Shown: positions 39,428 to 47,455, counted from the first letter of the stretch. The stretch is DNA of 64,000 bases from Pectobacterium carotovorum (GCF_033898505.1 NZ_JAXAFK010000001.1:992001-1056000), one strand, 5' to 3'. Translations and numbers: made by a program. Notes: a model not told the origin generated them from the sequence alone.

Positions 39428-39746
39428 AGTGGAGTTTTGGTCGCTGGTCGGCCTGCTGTTGTCATTTATGAGCTTCCTGTTTGCCGCTGGGAGGATTCTG
39501 CTCACGCAGATTGAAAAGCGGTTAAACGAGCGTTTTGCCGCGCTGGAAAACGCGCGGCAGAAGAGCGAACAAGGGTGGACGCGGCTGGAGCGCGAGTTTC
39601 TGGAGTTCCGTGCTGATTTACCTCTGACTTACGTGCGGCGTGAGGATTACATCCGCGGCCAGACGGTCATCGAAGCCAAGCTGGATGCGCTTTATAACAA
39701 ACTGGAGTTAGTGCAGCAGCGGCATGTGGGAGGCAATCATGGCTGA
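39417..39746 (+). CDS. Mu-like DUF2730 protein
   Basis: A 109-aa protein with one N-terminal membrane helix (LVGLLLSFMSFLFAAGRILL) and a coiled coil (EKRLNERFAALENARQKSE), resembling phage Mu gp25 (DUF2730). Its function is unknown. It starts at GTG 39417 inside the end of the Rz gene. Its presence shows a Mu-like ancestor for this part of the cluster. Confidence 0.7.
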   Translation: MKIEVEFWSLVGLLLSFMSFLFAAGRILLTQIEKRLNERFAALENARQKSEQGWTRLEREFLEFRADLPLTYVRREDYIRGQTVIEAKLDALYNKLELVQQRHVGGNHG

Positions 39747-40050
39747 CACGCAGCGTATTCGGCAGGAATCGATGCGTTGGCATTTGCTTATCGCATTAAA
39801 TAAGACACGCCCTTATACCGCGAATGAAATGTTCCTGCTGGCGCTGATGCAGCGGCTGTATGCCGATGCCTCAGCGCTGGAGCTGCGTCATGCGCTGGAT
39901 TACCTGGCCGATCGCAAGATGGCGGTATTAACCAAGGAGGTGAGCGGCGTCTGGCTGGCAAATCTCACCCGTCTTGGCGTGGATGTCGTGGAATATGCGG
40001 TTGATTGTATGGTTGGCATCGCCCGGCCGGAAAAATACTGGGATCGGTAA
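39739..40050 (+). CDS. Mu gp26-like small phage protein
   Basis: A 103-aa protein, probably a winged helix (LLALMQRLYADASALELRHALDYLADRKMA, then LTRLGVDVVEY). By position it corresponds to Mu gp26, which follows the DUF2730 gene; in Mu the DNA-packaging genes come next, but here they are absent. ATG 39739 is chosen because GGGAGG lies 6 nt upstream. Its role in a tail-only particle is unclear, perhaps regulatory. Confidence 0.6.
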   Translation: MADTQRIRQESMRWHLLIALNKTRPYTANEMFLLALMQRLYADASALELRHALDYLADRKMAVLTKEVSGVWLANLTRLGVDVVEYAVDCMVGIARPEKYWDR

Positions 40051-40110
40051 TCCCATTGCATTGCTTGCTCTTCTGTCTTTTCGCGTTGTCAGCGTTGCCA
40101 TATTTCTCTG

Positions 40111-40140
40111 CGCCAGCACGGTTGTGTTGGCGTTTTTTTT
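40111..40140 (+). terminator. Terminator between lysis and tail structural genes
   Basis: CGCCAGCAC-GGTT-GTGTTGGCG followed by eight T. It splits the cluster into a lysis unit and a structural unit. Confidence 0.88.
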
Positions 40141-40199
40141 ATCGAAATAACTTTTATTTTTCATATGGTTAATTGTTGTTTTTCAAATAAACCACTTCG

Positions 40200-40217
40200 C
40201 TGTTTTTTCTAAAACAG
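40200..40217. promoter_or_regulatory. 18-bp palindrome upstream of the tail structural genes
   Basis: CTGTTTT-TTCT-AAAACAG, perfect 7-bp arms, about 100 bp before the first structural gene and just after the terminator. Candidate operator or activator site for the structural operon. Its CTGT...ACAG spacing is 2 bp longer than a LexA box. Confidence 0.45.
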
Positions 40218-40251
40218 ATTAAAAGCCGCAGGCAACCGTTACCCGGATACT

Positions 40252-40297
40252 AGCGCCATCAACACGATGCGTCGCCAAAACAGAGCGCCATCAACAC
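40252..40297 (+). repeat. Two 14-bp direct repeats before the tail operon
   Basis: AGCGCCATCAACAC occurs at 40252-40265 and 40284-40297, 32 bp (three helical turns) apart, just before the gp37-like gene. Same-face spacing suggests a protein binding site. Confidence 0.5.
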
Positions 40298-40313
40298 AGC
40301 GGGTGAAACGGAT

Positions 40314-40781
40314 ATGAATACCAGACCAATGATCGATGCGGTGATAGCTCGCCTCCAGCAGCACTTACCTGCACGGCGGATTGTGTCCTGCCCAGAAAAC
40401 ATTCTGAACAGGCCAGATCTCCCGACGCCCGGCGATGTGCTGGTGGGGTATCGCGGCTCCGAGTTTTCCGCACCGGAAGATGCGGATTCTCCGGTTCAGA
40501 CGCAGCGGCCACAGCTGATGGTGGCCGTGCTGCTGCCGGAGCTGGATGGCGAAGACGGCGTGCTGGCCACGCTCGATATCGTCCGTCAGGCACTGGGAGG
40601 ATATCGGCTGCCTGACTGCCATCGCGCTATTCGATTAGTACGCGACCGCTACGTGGATTACACCGAAGGACGCTGGCATTACGCCATCGATTGCACCACA
40701 GAAACCCTTTTTATCGAAGACCGCGAGCAGACGGATGGTCCACTGCTTACCACGGTTAATTATGAGGAGAAAGACGCATGA
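40314..40781 (+). CDS. Mu gp37-like tail protein (DUF1834)
   Basis: A 155-aa protein resembling Mu gp37 (DUF1834), which in Mu precedes gp38 and the sheath gene and is probably the tail terminator. The order here (gp37, gp38, sheath, tube) is the same. Segments such as PQLMVAVLLPELDGEDGVL and WHYAIDCTTETLFIEDR fit the beta-rich fold. Its stop overlaps the next ATG. Confidence 0.72.
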   Translation: MNTRPMIDAVIARLQQHLPARRIVSCPENILNRPDLPTPGDVLVGYRGSEFSAPEDADSPVQTQRPQLMVAVLLPELDGEDGVLATLDIVRQALGGYRLPDCHRAIRLVRDRYVDYTEGRWHYAIDCTTETLFIEDREQTDGPLLTTVNYEEKDA

Positions 40782-40975
40782 AATACCGCTACACCGGCCC
40801 CGCCAGCGGCGTCACGCTGGCAGATGGTCAGGAAATCCTGCTTTGGCCCGCTCAGGTGACTGAACTGCCGGCAGATCATGAGTATGTAAAAACGCTGATC
40901 GCGCTGGGCTATTTGCTGCCTGTCGCGGGTCAGGTTCTGGCTGATAGCGCAACGGAGGTGACCCTTGGCCGCTAA
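40778..40975 (+). CDS. Mu gp38-like protein (DUF2635)
   Basis: A 65-aa protein matching the size and position of Mu gp38 (DUF2635) between gp37 and the sheath gene. Function unknown, probably tail assembly. It overlaps both neighbours. Confidence 0.68.
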   Translation: MKYRYTGPASGVTLADGQEILLWPAQVTELPADHEYVKTLIALGYLLPVAGQVLADSATEVTLGR

Positions 40976-42392
40976 TTATTTACACGGTGTAGAAACCATT
41001 GAAGTTGAAACCGGTGCTCGTCCGGTAAAAACCGTCAAATCTGCGGTGATTGGGCTGATTGGTACGGCGCCGCAGGGTGCGGTAAATGACGTCACGCTGT
41101 GCCTGTCTGAAAAAGACGCGGCACAGTTTGGTAGCCAGTTCGGCGGCTATACCATCCCGCAGGCGCTGGATGCCATTTACGATCATGGTGCGGGTACGGT
41201 TCTGGTTATCAACGTGCTGGATCCGGCGAAACACAAATCGTCTGTGAGCGCAGAAAAAGTCACCTTTGACAAAGCGACCGATACGGCACAGTTGGCGAAC
41301 CGCGTGGTTGCCAAGCTGGTCCTGACGGCGGCAGAAGGCAGTCAGCCGTTTGTCGAAGGTCAGGACTATACGCTGGATGCACAAACTGGCGTCCTGAAAA
41401 ACCTGGGCAAAAATATCGATGCCGCCGCTGTGGTTAGCGCGTCTTATGACTTTGCTGATGTCACGAAAGTGACTGCCGCCGACATCATCGGCAGCATCAA
41501 CGCCGCGGGCAAACGTACCGGTATGAAGCTGTTGAACGATACCTACAACCTGTACGGCTTCTTTGCCAAGATTCTGATTTCGCCGGTGTTCTGTACGCAA
41601 AATAGCGTAACGACCGAGCTGATCGCACTGGCGGACAAACTGGGCGCGATTGCCTACATCGATGCGCCAATCGGTACCACTTTTGCGCAGGCGCTGAGCG
41701 GCCGTGGCCCGGAAGGCACGATCAACTTCAACACCAGCTCTGAACGCGCTCGCCTGTGCTATCCGCACGTCAAAGTGTACGACGCGGAAACCAACAGCGA
41801 ACGTCTGGAGCCGCTGTCGGCGCGGGCTGCGGGTTTGCGTGCCAAAGTCGATTTGGAAAAAGGTTTCTGGTGGTCATCATCCAATCAGGAAATCAAAGGG
41901 ATCACCGGCGTAGAGCGCCAACTGTCCGCAATGATTGACGATCCGCAGAGCGAAGTGAACCTGCTGAACGAGCAGGGCATCAGCACCATTTTCAACAGCT
42001 ACGGCTCCGGTCTGCGTCTGTGGGGCAACCGCACCGCAGCCTGGCCAACCGTGACGCACATGAAGAACTTCGAAAACGTGCGTCGTACTGGTGATGTGAT
42101 CAACGAATCCATCCGCTATTTCAGCCAGCAGTACATCGACATGCCGATCAATCAGGCGCTGATCGATGCGCTGGTGGAATCCGTCAACGCCTACGGTCGC
42201 AAGCTGATCGGTGATGGCGCACTGCTGGGCTTCAAGTGCTGGTTCGATGCCGCGCGTAACGAACAAACCGAACTGGCGGCAGGGCACCTGTTGCTTAACT
42301 ACAAATTCACTCCGCCGCCGCCGCTTGAGCGACTGACCTTTGAGACGGAGATCACCTCGGAATACCTGGTAACGCTGGAGGGCACTAACTGA
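40965..42392 (+). CDS. Contractile tail sheath protein (Mu gpL-like)
   Basis: Sheath subunit, 475 aa, that contracts to drive the tube through the target envelope. Family segments include SAVIGLIGTAPQGA, GTVLVINVLDPAKH, FFAKILISPVF, ALIDALVESVNAYGRKLIGD and the C-terminal RLTFETEITSEYLVTLEG. It starts at TTG 40965, with GGAGG 8 nt upstream, an unusual start for such a highly expressed protein. The Mu gpL-like type fits the gp37/gp38 genes in front. Confidence 0.87.
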   Translation: MAANYLHGVETIEVETGARPVKTVKSAVIGLIGTAPQGAVNDVTLCLSEKDAAQFGSQFGGYTIPQALDAIYDHGAGTVLVINVLDPAKHKSSVSAEKVTFDKATDTAQLANRVVAKLVLTAAEGSQPFVEGQDYTLDAQTGVLKNLGKNIDAAAVVSASYDFADVTKVTAADIIGSINAAGKRTGMKLLNDTYNLYGFFAKILISPVFCTQNSVTTELIALADKLGAIAYIDAPIGTTFAQALSGRGPEGTINFNTSSERARLCYPHVKVYDAETNSERLEPLSARAAGLRAKVDLEKGFWWSSSNQEIKGITGVERQLSAMIDDPQSEVNLLNEQGISTIFNSYGSGLRLWGNRTAAWPTVTHMKNFENVRRTGDVINESIRYFSQQYIDMPINQALIDALVESVNAYGRKLIGDGALLGFKCWFDAARNEQTELAAGHLLLNYKFTPPPPLERLTFETEITSEYLVTLEGTN

Positions 42393-42916
42393 TGGCCGGG
42401 AAAATTGAAGTAAACCGTATTACTAACGCCAACATCTACATCAACGGCACCAACCTGCTGGGGCGTGCGCAGGAAATCAAACTGCCGGATGTCTCCATGA
42501 TTATGCAGGAGCACAAGGCGCTGGGCATGGTCGGCAAGATCGAACTGCCTGCGGGCTTCGACAAGCTGGAAGGTGAGATCAAATGGAACTCATTCTACCG
42601 CGAAGCGATGCTGGCGGCGGCGAACCCTTACCAGTCGCTGGCGCTACAGTGTCGCTCCAGCGTGGAACGCTACGGCTCACAAGGCCGTATCGAAGAAGTG
42701 CCGCTGGTTACGCACATGACCATCATGTTCAAAAAGAATCCGCTGGGCACGTTCAAACAGCACGAAAACCCAGATTTTAGCAGCGCGTTCAACTGCACCT
42801 ACATCAAGCAGGTGATGAACGGTGAAGATCTGCTGGAACTGGATTATATGTCCAACATCTTCATGGTGGGCGGCGTGGATCAACTGAACAGCTACCGCGC
42901 CAATATCGGCGGTTAA
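42392..42916 (+). CDS. Tail tube protein (Mu gpM-like)
   Basis: Tube subunit of 174 aa, beta-rich, stacking into the inner tube. Segments NRITNANIYINGTNLLGRAQ, LPDVSMIMQEHKALGMVG and THMTIMFKKNPLGTFKQHEN are typical of phage tail tube proteins. Its ATG overlaps the sheath stop codon by 1 nt, coupling the two most abundant structural proteins. A terminator-like hairpin follows. Confidence 0.86.
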   Translation: MAGKIEVNRITNANIYINGTNLLGRAQEIKLPDVSMIMQEHKALGMVGKIELPAGFDKLEGEIKWNSFYREAMLAAANPYQSLALQCRSSVERYGSQGRIEEVPLVTHMTIMFKKNPLGTFKQHENPDFSSAFNCTYIKQVMNGEDLLELDYMSNIFMVGGVDQLNSYRANIGG

Positions 42917-42928
42917 TTTATCTTCCAG

Positions 42929-42950
42929 GCCCGCCAGTGGGGCGGGCGTT
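42929..42950 (+). terminator. Terminator-like hairpin after the tube gene
   Basis: GCCCGCC (42929-42935) pairs with GGCGGGC (42941-42947) over a 5-nt loop, followed by GTTTCT. Short T tract, so read-through is likely. Confidence 0.6.
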
Positions 42951-42972
42951 TCTATCAATCAATGAGGTGACT

Positions 42973-43269
42973 ATGTCAGCAAAAGTATTTGATATTATCG
43001 ACTTGGAAAATAATATTCATTTTCAATGCCGCGAAGATGTCTACATTTTGGATGCTGCGGAAGAAGCGGGTTTTGATTTACCGTATTCCAGCCGTGCTGG
43101 CGCGGATCCTTCATCGGTAGCACGTTTGATTTCTGGTCAAGTCGATCAAAGCGATGGTTCCTATTTAGATGACAACCAGAAAGCGGCCGGCTTCTTTCTG
43201 ACTGATACCTCTTACCCGCTAAGCAATTGTGTTGTTCGCTTCTATGCAGAAGATGAGCTGCATCATTAA
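42973..43269 (+). CDS. Plant-type ferredoxin-like protein lacking all [2Fe-2S] ligands
   Basis: A 98-aa homologue of plant-type ferredoxins. The alignment to spinach ferredoxin is gap-free through FQCREDVYILDAAEEAGFDL, PYSSRAGADPSSVAR, VDQSDGSYLDDNQK and FFLTDTSYP. All four cluster cysteines are replaced: S40, D45, S48 and D78; C19 and C86 are not ligand positions. It cannot hold the normal cluster. My base count gives about 43% G+C against about 57% in a sampled line of the tube gene. GAGGTGA precedes ATG 42973. It stands between tube and chaperone genes and is bracketed by two terminator hairpins, like a phage moron. Function unknown; see findings. Confidence 0.8.
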   Translation: MSAKVFDIIDLENNIHFQCREDVYILDAAEEAGFDLPYSSRAGADPSSVARLISGQVDQSDGSYLDDNQKAAGFFLTDTSYPLSNCVVRFYAEDELHH

Positions 43270-43295
43270 TTATCAATGTTCGCGTTATCGTAATG

Positions 43296-43320
43296 AAAGG
43301 GGCTTCGGCCCCTTTCTTAT
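43296..43320 (+). terminator. Terminator after the ferredoxin-like gene
   Basis: AAAGGGGC-TTCG-GCCCCTTT followed by CTTAT: 8-bp stem with a UUCG tetraloop. Confidence 0.82.
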
Positions 43321-43408
43321 GCCCGCCATTTTCGTTTTCTAATTCACTTTAAAATCGTTATTCCGCACCATACGCGATACTGCTCCCGACATTTACTAAG
43401 GAGCCGTT

Positions 43409-43729
43409 ATGCACACTGAAACCTATTCTCTGCAATTCCCTTATACCACCTCTGCTGGTCAACGCGTGGAGTCCATTTCGCTCAAGCGTCTGAAAGTCAA
43501 AGACATCAAAGCAGTGAAAAAAATCAGCGATGACCCAAGCAACTGGGACGACGCGCTGCTGTCACGCATGACCGGTCTGGTGCCGGAAGACATCGATGAG
43601 ATGGACGCGCAGGACTACATGGCGCTGCAAAAACGATTTCAGCAACTACTTGGGTTGGATAACGCAGCCGGCGCTGCTGTGGAAAGCGCAAGCCCTGCTG
43701 GCGAGGTGGTTTCGCTTTCAGCCGAGTGA
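43409..43729 (+). CDS. Mu gp41-like tail assembly protein
   Basis: A 106-aa tail assembly chaperone of the FluMu gp41 type: FPYTTSAGQRVESISLKRLK then DIKAVKKISDDPSNW and a conserved LLSRMTGLVPEDIDEMDAQD. It lies between tube and tape measure genes, the standard place. It starts at ATG 43409 after AAGGAG. Its end overlaps a second frame that encodes a GpE-like domain, so a frameshifted longer form is likely. Confidence 0.8.
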   Translation: MHTETYSLQFPYTTSAGQRVESISLKRLKVKDIKAVKKISDDPSNWDDALLSRMTGLVPEDIDEMDAQDYMALQKRFQQLLGLDNAAGAAVESASPAGEVVSLSAE

Positions 43730-43817
43730 GATTGATGCGCTTGAACTGGACGACTTTGAACACTGGCTGGATGAAGCCAGCGAACAGATAAAACGTGAGA
43801 ACGGTGAGGAAGACTGA
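43596..43817 (+). CDS. GpE-like tail chaperone segment, probably made by frameshift from the previous gene
   Basis: The +1 frame relative to the previous gene is open from 43572 to 43817 and encodes WFRFQPSEIDALELDDFEHW followed by LDEASEQIKRENGEED, the pattern of P2 GpE-type chaperones. No ribosome binding site fits an independent start (the first ATG, 43596, lies mid-gene). Tail assembly genes of many phages make such a fusion by programmed frameshifting. Here a +1 or -2 shift would be needed, between 43572 and 43729. CAAAAAC at 43628-43634 is one possible slip site. Confidence 0.65.
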   Translation: MRWTRRTTWRCKNDFSNYLGWITQPALLWKAQALLARWFRFQPSEIDALELDDFEHWLDEASEQIKRENGEED

Positions 43818-43856
43818 TTACTGACAGGATTAATTAGGCCACCATCCACCCAACCC

Positions 43857-43882
43857 GGCCAGCGACAGGACGCTGGCCGTTT
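43857..43882 (+). terminator. Terminator-like hairpin after the tail chaperone
   Basis: GGCCAGCG-ACAGGA-CGCTGGCC followed by GTTTTCC, 40 bp after the GpE-like frame ends. Confidence 0.75.
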
Positions 43883-43998
43883 TCCTCCCTCACCACCTGT
43901 CTTCTTCCCCCGCTTATCGCTCGTCCTTTTCCTCGTTTTATCCCCGGTTTGTGATGGGGAAACCACACTGGAGCGGCGCAAGCCGCCGTCTCCGATCC

Positions 43999-44016
43999 GC
44001 CCCGCAAGGGGCTTTT
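43999..44016 (+). terminator. Terminator-like hairpin before the tape measure gene
   Basis: GCCCC-GCAA-GGGGC followed by TTTT, a GNRA-loop hairpin only 18 bp before the tape measure start codon. Confidence 0.6.
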
Positions 44017-44033
44017 CTGAATGAGAGTGAACC

Positions 44034-46526
44034 GTGGATATGCTTTTAAACGGTGTCATGCTGGGCAGGGCGTTTGGCGCCACGCTGGATGACACAAAAA
44101 AATCGCTGCAGCCACTTAGCGATAAACTCAAACAAGCTGAGGAGTGGCAACGTCTGTTTAATCAGTCGCTGGAGCGTTTTGGCAATGTCAGTTTGCGTAG
44201 CACACAAGTGACGTCCCGACTGAGCCAGTCACTAAGTAAATTGGTAACCAATCAGGAACGGCTGGAGAGTATCCAGTCACGTCAGGAAACGCTACGTAGC
44301 CGTCGTGGTGAACTCGCCGAGGATTTTCAGACTAAGCGTGCGCAGTTTGATTCTGTCATGAAGCCGATTGTGGCGTCGGTCACACGCTATGCGTCGTTTG
44401 AGACGCAGTTGCGTGGCATTAGCGTTGCTCATGGGATATCGAGTGAGCAAGAAAAGTTGATGGGGCAGCGCCTGCGTCAATCTTCTCAACAGGTGAACCA
44501 AAAGCCAGATGCATTGCTCGGTAGTGCCGGGCAACTGCTTGCTTACGGCATGTCACCGGATCAGGCAACGGATGTTGCGGCAGTTTTAGGGGAAACGTCA
44601 ACGGCCTCTGGCGCGGCGTTGTCCGATCTTACTGCACTGTCGGCCACATTAGATGACGTGTTTAACCTGAAAGGTGCTAAGGCGCTGGAGGAATCCTTCT
44701 CCCGTATGCTGGCGGGCACTAAACAGGGGTTCTCCATGGCGTCGATGACGCAATATGCGACTGCGCTGGCTCCAGGATTTACGGCAATGGGAGCGACGGG
44801 CAATCAGGCGCTGAGTCAGTTGGTTTCCAGTCTGAGCGCGACAAAAGGCGCGGATACGGAAGCGAACACGGCTGCCCGGCTGGAGAGCTTTATGAATGCC
44901 GTGGGACGAACCGACATTGCCGACAGTTACTACAACGCGGGCGTAGATTATAACGCGTCACTAAAAAGCTATATGAAAGGCGGCTATTCACAGTACGACG
45001 CTGCGGTTCAGATTAGTAACCAATTCATCGACAGCAAAGGTAGCCAATTCCAGCAACTGTGGGATAAGGCAAGTAAAGCGGGCAACGTCGACGCACAGCA
45101 AAGTTTAATGCAGAGCTACGGGCTGCAGGAGGTGTTCCGTACGCCAGAAGCGGTAAATCATGCGATGTCGATGAAACAGAACTGGCAGAGCTATCAAGCT
45201 AACCAGCAGGTGATGAATAGCCCGGCCGCTACGCAAACGCTGGGTCTCGACTTCGCCCGACAGAATGACACATTGACCGCGCGCTGGAATCGAATGACAA
45301 CGTCGTTGCTGAATATTGCACTCAATGTGGGTGAAGCGCTGGTGCCAGTATTGGTTTCTCTGAGTGATGCGCTAATCCCCATTTTGGATCAATTGGTGAC
45401 CTGGACGGCGGCGAACCCTGAACTGGTTCGCGGGATCGTGATGGCCGTTGCTGGTTTCTTCGCGTTCAGAATGGCATTGAGCGGGGCGAAACTGGGGATT
45501 ACCACGTTGTTATCGCCTTTGCAGAGCGTTTGGGGCGGTATTTTGCAAGTTCAGCGCGGCTGGCAATTGTTCAATGCGGGATTAAGAACGACGGGCGTAT
45601 TGCAAGGTGTGGGAGCGGCGCTGAACTGGTTGGTTGGCGGAGCCGGAACATTAGGGCGCATGCTTGGCGGTATGTTAAGTAGTGGCTTGATGATGGCAGG
45701 CCGAGCAATATTGGTGCTGGGGCGCTTGCTGCTGACAACACCAATTGGTTGGATAATTACCGCGATTGTAGGAGTAGTTGCATTGATTTACTACTACTTT
45801 GATCCAATCGCTGCATTTTTCAAAGATCTCGGTTCAAAAATTGGCAATGCTTTCGATGCGGGTCTGGAAGCACTCAATAATGCGGTATCTGGTGGCGTAG
45901 TGGGTATTACAGCCTTACTGCTCGATTGGTCACCCTACGGTGTGCTGTATTCCATCTTTGCTGATACCGTTAGCGAACTGGGTATTCAGCTTCCCAGCAG
46001 CCTCAGTGAGCTCGGTGGCGTGATTATTGACTCCTTGGTTAAGGGGCTGGTCAGTTATTTCCCCGAACTAAAAAATGTCCTGAAAACGATCGATGAGTTT
46101 ATTCCCGATAGTGTTAAAGACTTTCTGGGTATCGGCTCGAAAAAAGTGTCTGTAGAAGCCAGCGGTCAATCTGTGGCTGCCAGTGTTATGACTCCATCCG
46201 TTCTGCAACCCACTCAAGTATCTGCATTGTCGCTACAGCCGACGCAGCATGTTGAATCACCTAAGGCTGAAAAGGACGTGGGGCTCGTAGCAACGCCGCA
46301 ACAGCGGGTTGCAATGACATCATCTGTCGGTGGAGCGAAAGGTAAGTTAGTCAGCGCAGCCCCTTCCGAACGTGTTCAGGTCGCTTTCTCACCCACCATT
46401 TATCTCAACGGCCAGAAGGCCGCGCCAACGCCTGAAATGACGAAGACGCTGACGCTTAGTATGAATGAACTGGAAAATATGTTGAACAAGCTGCTCGCTC
46501 AGCGTGAGCGCAGGGGGTACGCCTGA
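44034..46526 (+). CDS. Tail tape measure protein
   Basis: An 830-aa tape measure protein that sets tail length. The N-terminal 150 residues are helical and coiled-coil (SLQPLSDKLKQAEEWQRLFN, ERLESIQSRQETLRSRR). The middle has the TP901/P2 gpT-like region (TASGAALSDLTALSATLDDV, MTTSLLNIALNVGEALVPVL), and three or four hydrophobic segments lie between about 465 and 640. The C-terminus is Ser/Gln-rich. It starts at GTG 44034, or ATG 44040. Its length is in the range for P2-like contractile tails. Confidence 0.87.
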   Translation: MDMLLNGVMLGRAFGATLDDTKKSLQPLSDKLKQAEEWQRLFNQSLERFGNVSLRSTQVTSRLSQSLSKLVTNQERLESIQSRQETLRSRRGELAEDFQTKRAQFDSVMKPIVASVTRYASFETQLRGISVAHGISSEQEKLMGQRLRQSSQQVNQKPDALLGSAGQLLAYGMSPDQATDVAAVLGETSTASGAALSDLTALSATLDDVFNLKGAKALEESFSRMLAGTKQGFSMASMTQYATALAPGFTAMGATGNQALSQLVSSLSATKGADTEANTAARLESFMNAVGRTDIADSYYNAGVDYNASLKSYMKGGYSQYDAAVQISNQFIDSKGSQFQQLWDKASKAGNVDAQQSLMQSYGLQEVFRTPEAVNHAMSMKQNWQSYQANQQVMNSPAATQTLGLDFARQNDTLTARWNRMTTSLLNIALNVGEALVPVLVSLSDALIPILDQLVTWTAANPELVRGIVMAVAGFFAFRMALSGAKLGITTLLSPLQSVWGGILQVQRGWQLFNAGLRTTGVLQGVGAALNWLVGGAGTLGRMLGGMLSSGLMMAGRAILVLGRLLLTTPIGWIITAIVGVVALIYYYFDPIAAFFKDLGSKIGNAFDAGLEALNNAVSGGVVGITALLLDWSPYGVLYSIFADTVSELGIQLPSSLSELGGVIIDSLVKGLVSYFPELKNVLKTIDEFIPDSVKDFLGIGSKKVSVEASGQSVAASVMTPSVLQPTQVSALSLQPTQHVESPKAEKDVGLVATPQQRVAMTSSVGGAKGKLVSAAPSERVQVAFSPTIYLNGQKAAPTPEMTKTLTLSMNELENMLNKLLAQRERRGYA

Positions 46527-47455
46527 TGTTTGCGGTATTAGGAGATATTGAATTTAAAGTGACCGCCTACTGGGACGGCTTTAATTCGTCATTCGGGGCA
46601 GATTATGCCGAGCATGGCCGTATTGAGGGTAAACCCGGTCTGCAATTCATCGGCGCGAAGCTGGACGAGATTCGCATTAGCCTGGTGTTTCACCAGCAAT
46701 ATTGCACGCCGGATGTGGAACTGAAGCGGTTGAATGAGGCGATGCGAGCGCATCAGGCGATGGCGTTGGTCTTCGGTAATGGGGACTATCGCGGCTGGTT
46801 TGTGATTACGGCACTGACCTCGACCAGCCAACATACCGACGCGAAGGGCAACGTATTGGCTATGAATGCTGAACTGACGCTACGCGAATACATTGGCGAT
46901 CCGAAGAATCCCCTCAAGCCGCCAGCGATACAGACGCCTGTTCCTAACGTCAGCGCAATCACCAAGGCGGTCGAGAAAGTGAACGACTTTGCGACCTCGT
47001 TACGTACGGCCGTTACGTATGCCAAGAAGGCGCAGTCTGCCTTTAAAGCGGCGAAAACCACGGTGCAGATTGTAAAACGGATGAAGAAAAATCCCGAAAC
47101 GGCGCTGTTGCAAGTTCCCGGGCTGTTAACGCAAGTCGGGAATGTATTGACGCCGTTAAGTGAGGTGGAGCCCGCGTTTAAAAAAACGGCAGAAGCCATT
47201 TCTGATGCCGCCGTTCAGGCAGAAAAGATGATGCCTGAAATTACGGCGGTGAATAAAGCGGCGAATGATGTGCTGAAACAGGTCAGGCAAGTTGCCGACT
47301 TGTTGCAGGGCGTCGACAGTAAAAACGTCATCGAGAGGGTGGAAGCCATCAGTAAACATGTTGATGCAGCTAGCGACACGTTTAAAGGCGCGGAACCTGC
47401 GCTGAGCAAACTGACGGCGGAAATTGTGAAGAGGGTTGAAGCATATGCACCTTGA
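46526..47455 (+). CDS. P2 gpU-like tail protein with C-terminal helical extension
   Basis: The first 135 residues resemble P2 gpU, the tail completion protein: GKPGLQFIGAKLDEIRISLV, MALVFGNGDYRGWFVITALT, AELTLREYIGD. The other 170 residues are predicted helical and heptad-like (KKAQSAFKAAKTTVQIVKRM, VLKQVRQVADLLQGV), about doubling the usual gpU length of roughly 160. The function of the added part is unknown; it may bind the tape measure or baseplate. ATG overlaps the tape measure stop. Confidence 0.75.
   Translation: MFAVLGDIEFKVTAYWDGFNSSFGADYAEHGRIEGKPGLQFIGAKLDEIRISLVFHQQYCTPDVELKRLNEAMRAHQAMALVFGNGDYRGWFVITALTSTSQHTDAKGNVLAMNAELTLREYIGDPKNPLKPPAIQTPVPNVSAITKAVEKVNDFATSLRTAVTYAKKAQSAFKAAKTTVQIVKRMKKNPETALLQVPGLLTQVGNVLTPLSEVEPAFKKTAEAISDAAVQAEKMMPEITAVNKAANDVLKQVRQVADLLQGVDSKNVIERVEAISKHVDAASDTFKGAEPALSKLTAEIVKRVEAYAP

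Noticed and set aside
40200-40217. LexA box at the palindrome before the tail operon
   Set aside because: CTGT and ACAG are separated by 10 bp instead of 8.
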